11,797 nt of DNA from Cephalothrix spiralis (GCA_032353305.1 JAUCNG010309957.1:1-11797), one strand, 5' to 3'. Positions 1-7,656 are shown, counted from the first letter of the stretch. The notes: generated by a model from the sequence alone, not told the origin. Numbers and translations are program-made.

Positions 1-255
1 ACGTCATAGAATCGAAAGCAATATGTGGCCATAAGCTATCAGGCATAGTGTGGATTGTACCAATCTACTTACATACTAAATTTGAGTGCAAAATTTGAGG
101 CACGGCACTTTTGTATAGAGTCATGCAACCACTTTGTTGTAATGATTTAGTTGTTATTTTGCAATATTATTAAATGATAAATGTAACTGCATGCAATTGC
201 TTTGTAACAAAATGACCTTTAAAGACAATTATTAATATGAAGAGAATATATGGGT

Positions 256-391
256 AATACTTCATGGGTCGAGAGCCATGAAAAGAGTTACGCAACGAGT
301 ATGTTATATATTGCCCGAGTCGCAGTCGAGGGCAATATTGGAAATTACTAGTGTCAGTAACTTTTTTATGGCTCGAGACCCATGAATTATT
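256..391. repeat. Small foldback element with nested hairpin
   Basis: The left arm (TTCATGGGTCGAGAGCCATG at 261-280, continuing to GTTAC at 291) is nearly the reverse complement of the right arm (GTAAC at 357 to CATGAA at 386). The arms are about 31 bp, with a few mismatches and one indel. Inside lies a second inverted repeat, ATATTGCCC (308-316) and GGGCAATAT (330-338), around a 13-base loop. The size and terminal inverted repeats suit a non-autonomous DNA transposon (MITE). No clear target-site duplication was seen. Confidence 0.7.
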
Positions 392-485
392 GCTTGTGTC
401 GCTGGAATCGAATTATGGTCTTGGTGTGACGTGATTAATTTTTAAAATGGCTTAAAACCTTAAAAACTCTTTGCGTATTCCTTGT

Positions 486-519
486 ATGTGTATTTGGTTT
501 ATAATAAGCCTACTATCGT
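486..519 (+). CDS. Weak candidate signal-peptide first exon
   Basis: An ATG at 486 opens MCIWFIISLLS followed by one base (T at 519) and a GTATGA donor at 520. It ends in phase 1, which matches the phase-1 acceptor of the D1 exon, so splicing to 2334 gives a short hydrophobic leader running into SSGLGETVC. This would supply the missing signal peptide of the receptor. The support is thin: the donor is only fair, there is no basic n-region, and hydrophobic mini-ORFs are common in AT-rich DNA. A rival at 618-657 (MFLCPWFLPFLAI, donor GTAGCC) is also phase 1 but has a poorer donor. The true first exon may lie outside the window. Confidence 0.18.
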
Positions 520-1130
520 GTATGAAAAACATGTGAAAATTCACTTGGATGGAGGTACCGTGCTAAATTGTACGGGTTTATTCAATAATTTTCTGTGTTA
601 GAGCTTTAAATATTTTCATGTTTCTGTGTCCGTGGTTTTTGCCATTTTTGGCAATTTGTAGCCAATGGTTGAAATTATTTTCAGACAATTGAATAATACA
701 TTATATAATAAGGCCACTATTTATCGTAATTACATATCTCACCATTAATGGTTATACAATACATGTACATCAAATGTACGATCCTGTGTATGCAATTTAC
801 TTTACCTCAAAATATTTTTACCAACTGGGAAGTTAGTAAAAACAATCATTTATTATTAGATTTTACTATATAATGCTGGGCTTCTATGATGACCAATGAC
901 TAAATCTCATTGTTCTATATGTTTGGAATAAGTAATGTTTAATATTTGCTCTAAGTTCGGACCGATAATTCATAATAATTTTTGTGTGGATACTATTATG
1001 TTCAAAATAGAGGTGAGCACGGTGAAGATTTCAATGTAAGTAATAAATCGAATGCCGTTTAGTTTGTTTGGTTGCATACCGCATACAGCTACAGTCGTTA
1101 TTTGGTAAAGAAAATTATATAACTCCATAA

Positions 1131-1466
1131 AGCCTACCGTACACTAGTCCGCACTCCGCAGAAGAACGCAACAAAATCAAACATTTAATCCTAGTCAACA
1201 CTAATTCGCATAATCGCAGGAAAGCTATAGAACGCAGATCCGCAGAATTCCTAGTATGCGGGGACATACATGTAATCGCTAGAATGCTAGAACGCAACCA
1301 AAATCAAACATGTACTTTATCTTATAGTATATGTTTGATTTTGGTGCGTTCTAGCGATTATGCCCTGCACACTAGGATTGGCGTTCCTGCGATTATGCGA
1401 ATTAGTGTTGGTTAGGATTGCATGTTTGATTTTGTTGCGATACTGCGGACTAGTGTGCGGTAGGCT
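1131..1466. repeat. 336-bp foldback transposable element
   Basis: The element begins AGCCTACCGTACACTAGTCC at 1131 and ends with GGACTAGTGTGCGGTAGGCT at 1447-1466, its near-perfect reverse complement. The arms continue inward for well over 100 bp on each side (for example CAACACTAATTCGCATAATC at about 1197-1216 is matched on the right arm) and meet at a short AT-rich loop near 1316-1329. The left arm is longer than the right because it carries extra internal sequence. The word AACAAAATCAAACAT or a close variant occurs twice per arm. There is no coding capacity. It fits a long-arm MITE or foldback element; the target-site duplication is unclear. Confidence 0.85.
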
Positions 1467-1644
1467 CAAATCTACATTTTCAATATATAGACCCCTTGTT
1501 GTCCTACTGAAATTGTAATAATTGTGATTCTAAGCAATCAGGTTCAATGCATAATTAAAAAATGCATGTATTGAAAGAGGTATACAATATGTATCTCGGT
1601 TTCGGATTTTCCATGGGGCCCGATTTCGCTCTCGGCGGGCTTGA

Positions 1645-1656
1645 CCCCCCCCCCCC
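1645..1656 (+). repeat. Poly-C run (C12)
   Basis: Twelve consecutive C residues sit in a GC-richer patch that also contains CTCGGCGGGC and CTTGGGGTC. This is a likely length-polymorphic and sequencing-prone site. Confidence 0.8.
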
Positions 1657-2333
1657 TCCTTGGGGTCTCATTTAAGCTTATATATAGAAAACTACATTGC
1701 TGCTTTAATATTTCTATTTTAGATTTACCATACTCGTTATATCTACATTTGAATATTTAGGTAACATCAATATAATTTTTCTGCATGAAGTAGGCTAGTT
1801 TTAAACATGAAATTATGAAGTTAATTAACAAATTAATTAAACAAGATGTTAAATCTAGTGGCACCCACTTGGAATTTCAGTTGAAGCTTGTTCTAAACTT
1901 TAACTTGGTTCTGTTCAAGAATAAGAAAACGATTTTTAAAACGATCTTGTGAATGACGCCAACAAAATGTCGCATAAGTTTTGATTGAAATATATGCCGA
2001 CTTATACTCAAACCCATAACTTTCAGAACAAGACTGCTGCATGATAGTCCCATCTACGCGAGTCCATGTAAATAATAATCTACACGTATCTTATATACAG
2101 AATCATTTTCGGTTTATACCCACTAATTAAGCAGAAATTCCACTGAGCAGAAACCCGCTAAATAGAAAATCAAAATATGCACTTCCCCTATCCATAAATA
2201 ATTAACTTACCGAATAATTACTTGTCACGGATTGTCGAAATATTGTAGATCATAAATTTATATTTAACCAACTTTTAATTTTAATTTTATTTGTGTATTG
2301 AGAGATTTTACTAATCTTTTCAATACTTCTCAG

Positions 2334-2732
2334 CTTCAGGTCTTGGAGAAACAGTTTGTGAAGATAAACCAAAACCAAATGCAACAGCCTCACCTAATAA
2401 AGATAGATTTGAGGAAGGGGCATCAATTGAAATAACATGTCACTTCTTCGAGAATACAACAGAACGATTCTTAATTTATATGATTAACCCTAAAAAAAAT
2501 GAAACTTATTTGACTCAAATTCGAAGATACAAAAAGATAAATTTATGTTCAATTTCGTCTGAAGATAAAAGAATTACTCACAAATGTAATTATAGTTCAA
2601 CAGATATTATTTTGTTTTTGGACAATATTACAATGCTTGATGAGGGCAGGGAGTTCGTGTGCAGTGAAGTGTTTCGCAGTGGTAAATCTAAGTGTCGTTT
2701 GACATCGGAACCAATTATTGTTAAAGTGGCAG
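2334..2732 (+). CDS. Exon encoding Ig-like domain D1 (V-type spacing)
   Basis: This exon encodes about 132 residues forming the outermost visible Ig-like domain. Numbering from the serine codon at 2336, the B-strand cysteine is C35 (SIEITCHF) and the F-strand cysteine is C109 in LDEGREFVC, the usual D-x-G-x-x-x-C turn. The gap of 74 is typical of V-type domains. Four further cysteines (C8, C71, C84, C120) could form two extra disulfides. The core tryptophan after the B strand is absent; that stretch reads RFLIYMI. Five N-glycosylation sequons are present (NAT, NTT, NET, NYS, NIT). The exon is phase 1 at both ends. Two in-frame acceptors, at 2333 and 2339, compete, so its start is 2334 or 2340. 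The in-frame ATG at 2480 is internal and not the start. Confidence 0.8.
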
Positions 2733-3312
2733 GTACGTATTAAAAAACATTCATTTTTAGACGTTACCTATCGAATTGAGACGGGTGATTATTTTGTTTC
2801 GTTTTCGTTTACCTGTCTTAATCATGTAGACTGAGGTTGCATTGGACTTAGTTCGATATGTCACGCCTAAATAAGTAAGCAACTAAATAAAATAGAACCG
2901 AAATATTTTGTTAAGTCTATGTAGTTCAGATTCATTAACCTCAATACCTCATGCTTTCGCACTATGATTCTGATGTACAGAGACTTCGGTACTATTTCAC
3001 TTAGACACAAATTAATAGTATCTAACCTATACATATATGAGTGGTAAATACAAATGTAGTTTATTTTTGCAAACCGCAATTTCGACGCAGTTTATCATGA
3101 GCTTTGTCACCTTTAACTAAGTCCCTAAATGGGTACCCTGATAAATGCGCGCCCCCACTGTCCGTGCTAAATATGTATTGCGGATTTGAATTTATCACGT
3201 CCAGCCAAAGTTAATATGGAGGGCCGGTAAGCTCGCGTTTACCAGAGTACTAAATAGGTTGTTTACGTACGGATATACGACACACTTTGTCGGGGCACTC
3301 ATAAGGGTAAAT

Positions 3313-3402
3313 CGACAGCCTCGACAGCCTCGTTTTTTGGTGGCTGTCGCTCGACAGTGTATTTTCTTAGGAGGCGACAGCCTCGACAGCTACCCCCCCC
3401 CC
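3313..3402. repeat. CGACAGCC repeat cluster with poly-C
   Basis: CGACAGCCTCGACAGCCTCG at 3313-3332 faces GGCTGTCGCTCGACAG at 3342-3357, and CGACAGCCTCGACAGC recurs at 3375-3390. The first block and GGCTGTCG can pair as a hairpin. A 10-C run follows at 3393-3402. The word CTTAGGAGGC flanks this run as a direct repeat (3366-3375 and 3402-3411). This is probably a decayed mobile-element or minisatellite fragment. Confidence 0.6.
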
Positions 3403-3661
3403 TTAGGAGGCCTCTTTGTTATGATCTGTTATGTGTTAACCATTAAAATGGCAATACAGCAGAGGATTAGAATATATGTACATGATTTGATGATATGTCC
3501 CTGTGTATAGGGCATTAAATGTCATTGGGTATCAAGATCAGGTTTACGAAACGATCTTCTGATAGACACTGGACTTGGTAAAGTTATCTAATTCATAATA
3601 CGGTATATTACGACATTTGTGTTTGCCTTATGCACCAGTCAATGAAATGCACCGGGGGGAT

Positions 3662-4037
3662 GTCAAAATAGCGACGCTTAGCGACGCCTAAGGCGACCCT
3701 AGCGCTAGGAATTTGTGGATCGCCCCGATCCACGGAACTCCTTCAGCGCTAAGTCCCGGGTGGCGGTACATAACGCTACAAAGCGCATTTTTTTTTATAT
3801 AGTATCTGAAAAAACATTTTTATAAAAAGCAAAATTAATCTGAAAGTTATTCTTTCTCAAAAAATTTCTGTGTTTTGCTCATTTTGTTATATTTGCACGC
3901 GGATTTTTTCTGTAATAATCTAAATTCCCCGTCCCTATGGCGATCCAAAGCGACTGATAGCGCTTTGAAAAATGTCCCCGCCTGCGATGCCTAGCGCCGC
4001 TCTAGGCGATGCTAGCGCTGTGCAGCGCTATTTTAAC
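3662..4037. repeat. 376-bp GC-armed MITE with AGCGC-rich arms
   Basis: The element starts GTCAAAATAGCG at 3662 and ends CGCTATTTTAAC at 4026-4037; these are reverse complements with one mismatch. Both arms (about 110 bp) are filled with AGCGCT, CGCTTAGCG and CTAGGCG words, while the centre (about 3785-3925) is AT-rich. There is no coding capacity. Its base composition is strikingly different from the surrounding intron, which supports insertion as a non-autonomous DNA transposon. Confidence 0.75.
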
Positions 4038-4123
4038 ATAACATAACATATTTTGAGTGAATTACACTAGCAGCGATATTAAGTCACATTATGAGCAGAC
4101 GTCATCTGGCTGTTATCCATAAT

Positions 4124-4140
4124 ATTGGGACACCCTGTAT
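4124..4140. repeat. Possible solo mariner-type terminal repeat
   Basis: ATTGGGACACCCTGTAT resembles, in reverse orientation, the TACAGGGTGTCCCA word common at the ends of mariner-type elements in invertebrates, including the terminal TA. No partner repeat was found nearby, so this may be a decayed end or coincidence. Confidence 0.3.
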
Positions 4141-4314
4141 AGCAAAAGAAGGTCGAAAATATAAATCAACCGACTCGAATCAAATAGCACTAATTTCCAG
4201 AAACTTTATTCATTATTGAAATATAATATAAGATCATGAAATGTACAAAAGAACAGACCGAAGGCTGTGGTTAGTGCACTAAGTTTGTATTAAGTTTTCG
4301 TTGTATTTTTTCAG

Positions 4315-4626
4315 CGACACCAAATCAATTAGAAATAACAAATTTATCATCAAGCTATATTGAAAATGAAGACATTCAATTGGAATGCCGAACAGATATA
4401 GCATTTCCAGGATACGAGATTAAATGGCTCTTAAATGGTTACCCATTGAATAACAGTGTGGAGACATGCACTAAACATAAGATCAACGAGAAGTTCATAT
4501 CATGCAGCAGATTGAGAATACTGGCTACGAAAGACCAGAATAGTGCAAATATATCGTGTACATGTAGTGTAAAATACAAAAGGAATAACACATTTTTGGA
4601 GACAACACAAATATTAAATATTTTCT
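4315..4626 (+). CDS. Exon encoding Ig-like domain D2
   Basis: This exon encodes about 103 residues, phase 1 at both ends, and joins D1 through an alanine codon split GCG. Numbering from the first whole codon at 4317, it has the B-strand cysteine C24 (IQLEC), the core tryptophan W37 in EIKWLLNGYPL and the F-strand cysteine C81 in SANISC. The 57-residue spacing and C-x12-W pattern are those of I-set-like domains. Extra cysteines C51, C63 and C83 leave an odd number (five), so one is unpaired, pairs with another domain or links a second chain. Four sequons are visible (NLS, NNS, NIS, NNT). The acceptor (poly-T then CAG) and the perfect GTAAGT donor make this one of the most secure exons in the window. 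Confidence 0.83.
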
Positions 4627-5182
4627 GTAAGTAACGTTTTTCCATTTGTTACCACACATCTATTTATGAGATTTTTTATTTATTTTACGGACAGCTTCAT
4701 TACACATACGGTTTTATCACGGAAAACTGTAAAAGTACGTTTTTCGTCCATATTAATTGATCTTAATTAGCGCAGATGAATTTTAAGCCATGCCCATCGA
4801 CCAATTAGAAGAGCCGTAAAAATTATTGAATCGTCGAACTACATTAAACTACATGTACATAATGAAAATCGATTACTATCTCATGATCTGTCATTAAACT
4901 CTCAAGTCGTCAGGTCAACGCGTAATTCACAAATTGACCTTGAACTTGCCAAATATTAGTGACTGGGAACTTGCCAAACTAGGACTCATAATTTAATATA
5001 TTAACTGATTTAAAAAGCTTTAAAGGAAAAAATTTAATCGGTTTTAACACAGGAAAGGAGATTAAATGGTTTAAAATGTTGATGTTTAATCACTTTAATG
5101 TGTGGAAAATATATAAATGGACATCATGGAATCCTGTATTTTTATGGACTCGTTCTGGTACTTAATTTGTGCGGAGTAAATC

Positions 5183-5207
5183 GACCAAACCGCTGCACGG
5201 TTTGGTC
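5183..5207. repeat. Perfect 10-bp stem hairpin
   Basis: GACCAAACCG (5183-5192), loop CTGCA, then CGGTTTGGTC (5198-5207). It sits 20 bases outside the left arm of the 5228-5392 foldback and may be part of the same mobile element. Confidence 0.75.
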
Positions 5208-5227
5208 AATTCAACGCCTTTGTAACA

Positions 5228-5392
5228 ATGGGTTCCACGATAAAAACAATACTTTTTAAGGTGCATACATGTATTGGATTATTCTTATTTGGTTTTCTGT
5301 TTGTTGCCAGTGCGTTTTTCTGTTCCTTATATCTTATATATAGGCTATATACATGCACTTTAAAAAAGTATTGTTTATATCGTGGAACCCAT
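5228..5392. repeat. 165-bp foldback element
   Basis: The left arm begins ATGGGTTCCACGATAAAAAC at 5228 and runs to about 5274. The right arm, about 5347-5392, ends GTTTATATCGTGGAACCCAT. The arms are about 46 bp with only a few mismatches, around a loop of about 70 bases. It has no protein of its own. It is consistent with a MITE inserted in intron 2. Confidence 0.8.
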
Positions 5393-5479
5393 ATAAGCAA
5401 ACGAGTATGGCGTGCTGTAGGACTACACGAGATCAAACTGCACCTAAAACATAACTAAATATATGCATGTCTCTTGCAG

Positions 5480-5776
5480 ATAAACCGTACTTTATACCTC
5501 AATTATTCAACTCGACATTGGATTATTTTGCTGAGTTAAATAAAGCTTACACTATTGTCCTCAACTACTCTGCAAACCATTTGACGAGACAATCAGTTGA
5601 TTGTATTTTCAAAACCCAAGGCTGTCCTCCGACAATTATCGTGGGTATAGAACACACGAATACTTTGAAAATACATTGGTTTATTATTAAAAATGAAAGT
5701 TTTGGGCGATATACATTTACGATTGAAAACGAAATCGGGTCATCTCATGTAGAAATAGTCCTCCAGCAGAAAATCG
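5480..5776 (+). CDS. Exon encoding divergent Ig-like domain D3
   Basis: This exon encodes about 98 residues, phase 1 at both ends, joined to D2 through a split TAT (Tyr). The F-G region GRYTFTIENEIGSSHVEI closely follows the I-set pattern G-x-Y-x-C-x-A-x-N-x-x-G, but the cysteine position holds phenylalanine (F79, numbering from the codon at 5482). The likely B-strand position, in YTIVLNYSAN, has Tyr29 rather than cysteine. The canonical disulfide is therefore missing. Two other cysteines, C41 and C48 (CIFKTQGC), lie close together and could form a small loop. Three sequons are present (NST, NYS, NES). The donor is a perfect GTAAGT. The membrane-proximal position is inferred from the following transmembrane exon. 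The ATG at 5467 is intronic. Confidence 0.8.
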
Positions 5777-6024
5777 GTAAGTTTTAAGGAGCAAAACTGT
5801 TTTTTTCCTCCTCTTAAAAGTGGAAAAATTTGCATTCCTACATGCAACGTCAAAAATGATGTTATCGCGTTAGTCGTATCCGACAACCCCCTATTTGCCG
5901 ATATTTTGACTTTCAAAAATTAATCCGAGGGTAGGTGGGTGAAATTCAAATATATAAATATGATGCTTATCATGACTGTAGCCAGTTCCATGCACTATAT
6001 CTGAATTTTAAGGTCACAGCGTTA

Positions 6025-6072
6025 CAGCGCCATCTTTAAACGGGGCTGAGTATTTGCTAATAGATGGCGCTG
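6025..6072. repeat. Hairpin with 11-bp perfect arms
   Basis: CAGCGCCATCT and AGATGGCGCTG are exact reverse complements separated by 26 bases. It may be the end pair of a very small mobile element, or simply a structured intronic RNA. Nothing further distinguishes it. Confidence 0.6.
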
Positions 6073-6624
6073 AACTGCATCAATGAAATGCAAATCTTAT
6101 ATATGTATACAATTTAACCCATCCCTGTGGGTTTGTACACCACCATAGGGTCAATTTTTCAAAGTCGACATTTCGGATATATGGAGATTTCGGTTTCGAA
6201 AAACACGATGAAAATATTTTTGACGCTGTATGACTGCATCTTTCGCCACTTTTGATAAGAGAACATTTTTTCGCTCGTACCGCCACCCAAACGGCAGGTG
6301 TTCAACTGGTTTGCCCATAATGCGTTTTTTTCATATTTTAGTATAGCCTCTTAATATGGGGGAGGGGTTACCCCAAAATGGAAGAGTCTAATATCAATAC
6401 AGAACAATTCCGTATTTTGCCTAGTTATATACTCTATAAAAAAACCTTAGTTTCGATATTTCTGGCTATATAGATGAGTAAGGTCAAACTTAAGCTCAGC
6501 ACTGAGTGTCTGGCTCTACGCGTTTGACTAGCGATCTATATAAAACCTCATTGTGTTGTTATGCACAAGGCCCGGAGAAAACATCGCGGCTTAAACCAGT
6601 CCTTTCCAATCGACTAAAAATGTT

Positions 6625-6676
6625 TTTTCTTTGTAAAACGATTTTCTTCTTTTTCTTTGTAAAACCATTTTCTTCT
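6625..6676 (+). repeat. 26-bp tandem duplication in the polypyrimidine region
   Basis: TTTTCTTTGTAAAACGATTT and six further bases (6625-6650) are repeated at 6651-6676 with one substitution (G to C). The unit is pyrimidine-rich and lies 50-100 bases upstream of the transmembrane-exon acceptor, where it could bind pyrimidine-tract splicing factors. Confidence 0.8.
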
Positions 6677-6727
6677 TCAAAACATAACTCCGATCAATCA
6701 TCAATATATAATCATACCTATTTTTAG

Positions 6728-6878
6728 TTACAGAGAATATTGTTGACCAATCAGAAGAAAGTAATCAAACATGGCAGATATCTATCGGTACCACTGTTTG
6801 TGTCATATTGGGGATAAGTTTTGTAATAATAGCAGCCGTAGCAAACGCAAAAAGGAAAAGGTCAAGCAAAAATGCAAG
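6728..6878 (+). CDS. Exon encoding stalk and transmembrane helix
   Basis: Numbering from the codon at 6730, residues 1-16 (TENIVDQSEESNQTWQ) form a short acidic stalk with one sequon (NQT). Residues 17-38 are an uninterrupted hydrophobic segment (ISIGTTVCVILG to IIAAVA), and KRKR at 41-44 is a classic positive stop-transfer, so the protein is type I with its tail in the cytoplasm. The acceptor is phase 1 and the donor phase 2. Two in-frame acceptors six bases apart (6727 and 6733) are available; using the second would remove two residues. The donor GTGATT is weak and contains an in-frame TGA (6880-6882), so failure to splice ends the protein right after KNAR. Confidence 0.83.
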
Positions 6879-7217
6879 GTGATTATAATTTAAATGAATC
6901 TTCCAGTTGCTTCTTAATATTTTATATCGATGTTAATGCCGAATTTTGCACTTGATTTTAAACTTACATGTTAAAAGTGGTCCTACCCAGTTCCCGACAA
7001 CACATACAATGTAGTATGGAGAAGCGCTTTCTTAAATGCTCCTTTATTGAACTACGCGGTATTTGAAATATTGAAAGCTATAGTCGAAGACTATACTACT
7101 AATGACAATTTAAACAACACTATCATAATTTGTATGGGTTACAGAGGAGTCTTCCAGACAAGAGCAGCTTAAGAGATCTCTTAAGACAAAATTAATTAAT
7201 TTTTGTTTTGATTTCAG
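6879..7217 (+). other. Intron 4
   Basis: This 339-base intron has the weak donor GTGATT and a good acceptor TTTTGTTTTGATTTCAG. The only notable structure is a perfect 18-bp palindrome, CTTAAGAGATCTCTTAAG at 7168-7185, about 30 bases before the acceptor. Confidence 0.7.
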
Positions 7218-7246
7218 AAACCCGAAACTTGATGAAAATGAAATGG
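7218..7246 (+). CDS. 29-nt microexon, juxtamembrane
   Basis: This microexon encodes NPKLDENEM between a split Arg (AG/A) and a split Glu (G/AA). It enters in phase 2 and leaves in phase 1, so it is needed to connect the transmembrane exon (phase 2 donor) to the tail exon (phase 1 acceptor). The acceptor has a good pyrimidine tract; the donor GTATAT is moderate. Skipping would give R-R-I-stop at the start of the next exon and delete the whole tyrosine tail. The peptide is short and acidic with no known motif. The phase fit on both sides is the main evidence. Confidence 0.72.
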
Positions 7247-7325
7247 GTATATATAACCACTTTTATAATCTAATTTCGAATAAAAACGTGACTGACTTTG
7301 CAGAAATGTTGGTTTGAGATAATAG

Positions 7326-7557
7326 GCGGTTTTATTGTGACAACTACAAGTAACTACGGAAGTTAGAAAACCCGAGCCTACTCTAGCGAGAGATGTAGCC
7401 TCAAACAACTACGATGTTATCTGTAGTTAGTTATTTTAATTAACGAGGTTGATAATAGAATTTATTGTCACCAACTCCAGTAGCTACGTAGTAACTGTGA
7501 GTATAACTATTCGTATTTGTTGTGCACTGCAGTTAGTTGAGTTGTGACAAAACCCGG
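7326..7557. repeat. Possible degenerate inverted-repeat element
   Basis: GGTTTTATTGTGACAACTAC near 7329 and the reverse complement of GAGTTGTGACAAAACCC near 7540-7556 are related, and AACTAC or GTAGTTA words recur throughout (for example TAACTACGG, AACAACTACG, TGTAGTTAG). The ends match imperfectly, so this is a tentative MITE. Confidence 0.35.
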
Positions 7558-7656
7558 AAACAGAACTGTTATGCCAGCATGCCATCTTCTATCAAATCAA
7601 TCGACGGCATGCAGTCTCTGGGCCAGTTTGTTATAGTTTACTATTATTAACTATAG

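Larger units (their letters stand above)
1..2333. other. 5' flank or first intron, no secure gene
   Basis: No exon can be supported here apart from one weak signal-peptide candidate at 486-519. The stretch is AT-rich and contains two foldback elements (about 256-391 and 1131-1466) and a 12-C homopolymer at 1645-1656, next to a GC-richer patch around 1610-1670 that looks like a transposon remnant. The last 25 bases form a good 3' splice region: a CTAAT branch-like word at 2311-2315, then a pyrimidine-rich run into CAG at 2331-2333. An in-frame TAA at 2312 shows that the D1 reading frame cannot extend further upstream without splicing. Confidence 0.6.
2733..4314 (+). other. Intron 1, repeat-rich
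   Basis: This 1582-base intron has donor GTACGT at 2733 and an acceptor with the pyrimidine run CGTTGTATTTTTTCAG ending at 4314. It contains a CGACAGCC repeat cluster (3313-3402), a GC-rich MITE (3662-4037), a short TAACA run (4034-4050) and a mariner-like terminal fragment near 4124. No exon with consistent phase and a convincing protein was found inside it. Confidence 0.75.
4627..5479 (+). other. Intron 2 with foldback elements
   Basis: This 853-base intron has donor GTAAGT at 4627 and acceptor TGCATGTCTCTTGCAG ending at 5479. It holds a 10-bp-stem hairpin (5183-5207) immediately followed by a foldback element (5228-5392). The small ORFs on both strands across 5206-5458 arise from that inverted repeat. 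Nothing else is recognisable. Confidence 0.75.
5777..6727 (+). other. Intron 3
   Basis: This 951-base intron has donor GTAAGT at 5777 and acceptor TACCTATTTTTAG ending at 6727. It contains a hairpin with 11-bp perfect arms, CAGCGCCATCT (6025-6035) and AGATGGCGCTG (6062-6072), and a 26-bp tandem duplication just upstream of the acceptor (6625-6676). The open stretches at 6080-6286 and 6506-6727 lack plausible splice context and protein character. Confidence 0.7.

Noticed and set aside
1036-1041. Perfect GTAAGT donor upstream of D1
   Set aside because: The frame that would end in phase 1, as D1 requires, has a TGA at 1023-1025. The other frames give phase 0 or 2 and no signal peptide.
1115-1297. 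Minus-strand open frame of 60 codons
   Set aside because: It lies in the left arm of the 1131-1466 foldback element; the peptide has no domain character.
2867-3079. Minus-strand open frame in intron 1
   Set aside because: AT-rich chance ORF with no splice context or recognisable motif, opposite the receptor gene.
3259-3510. Plus-strand open frame across the CGACAGCC and poly-C block
   Set aside because: The frame is made largely of repeat sequence and homopolymer, with no matching phase-1 splice sites.
4439-4645. Minus-strand frame opposite D2
   Set aside because: Shadow of the D2 exon, which has clear Ig landmarks and splice sites on +.
5206-5458. Two 76-codon frames on opposite strands
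   Set aside because: Both are products of the 5228-5392 inverted repeat, which mirrors itself on each strand.
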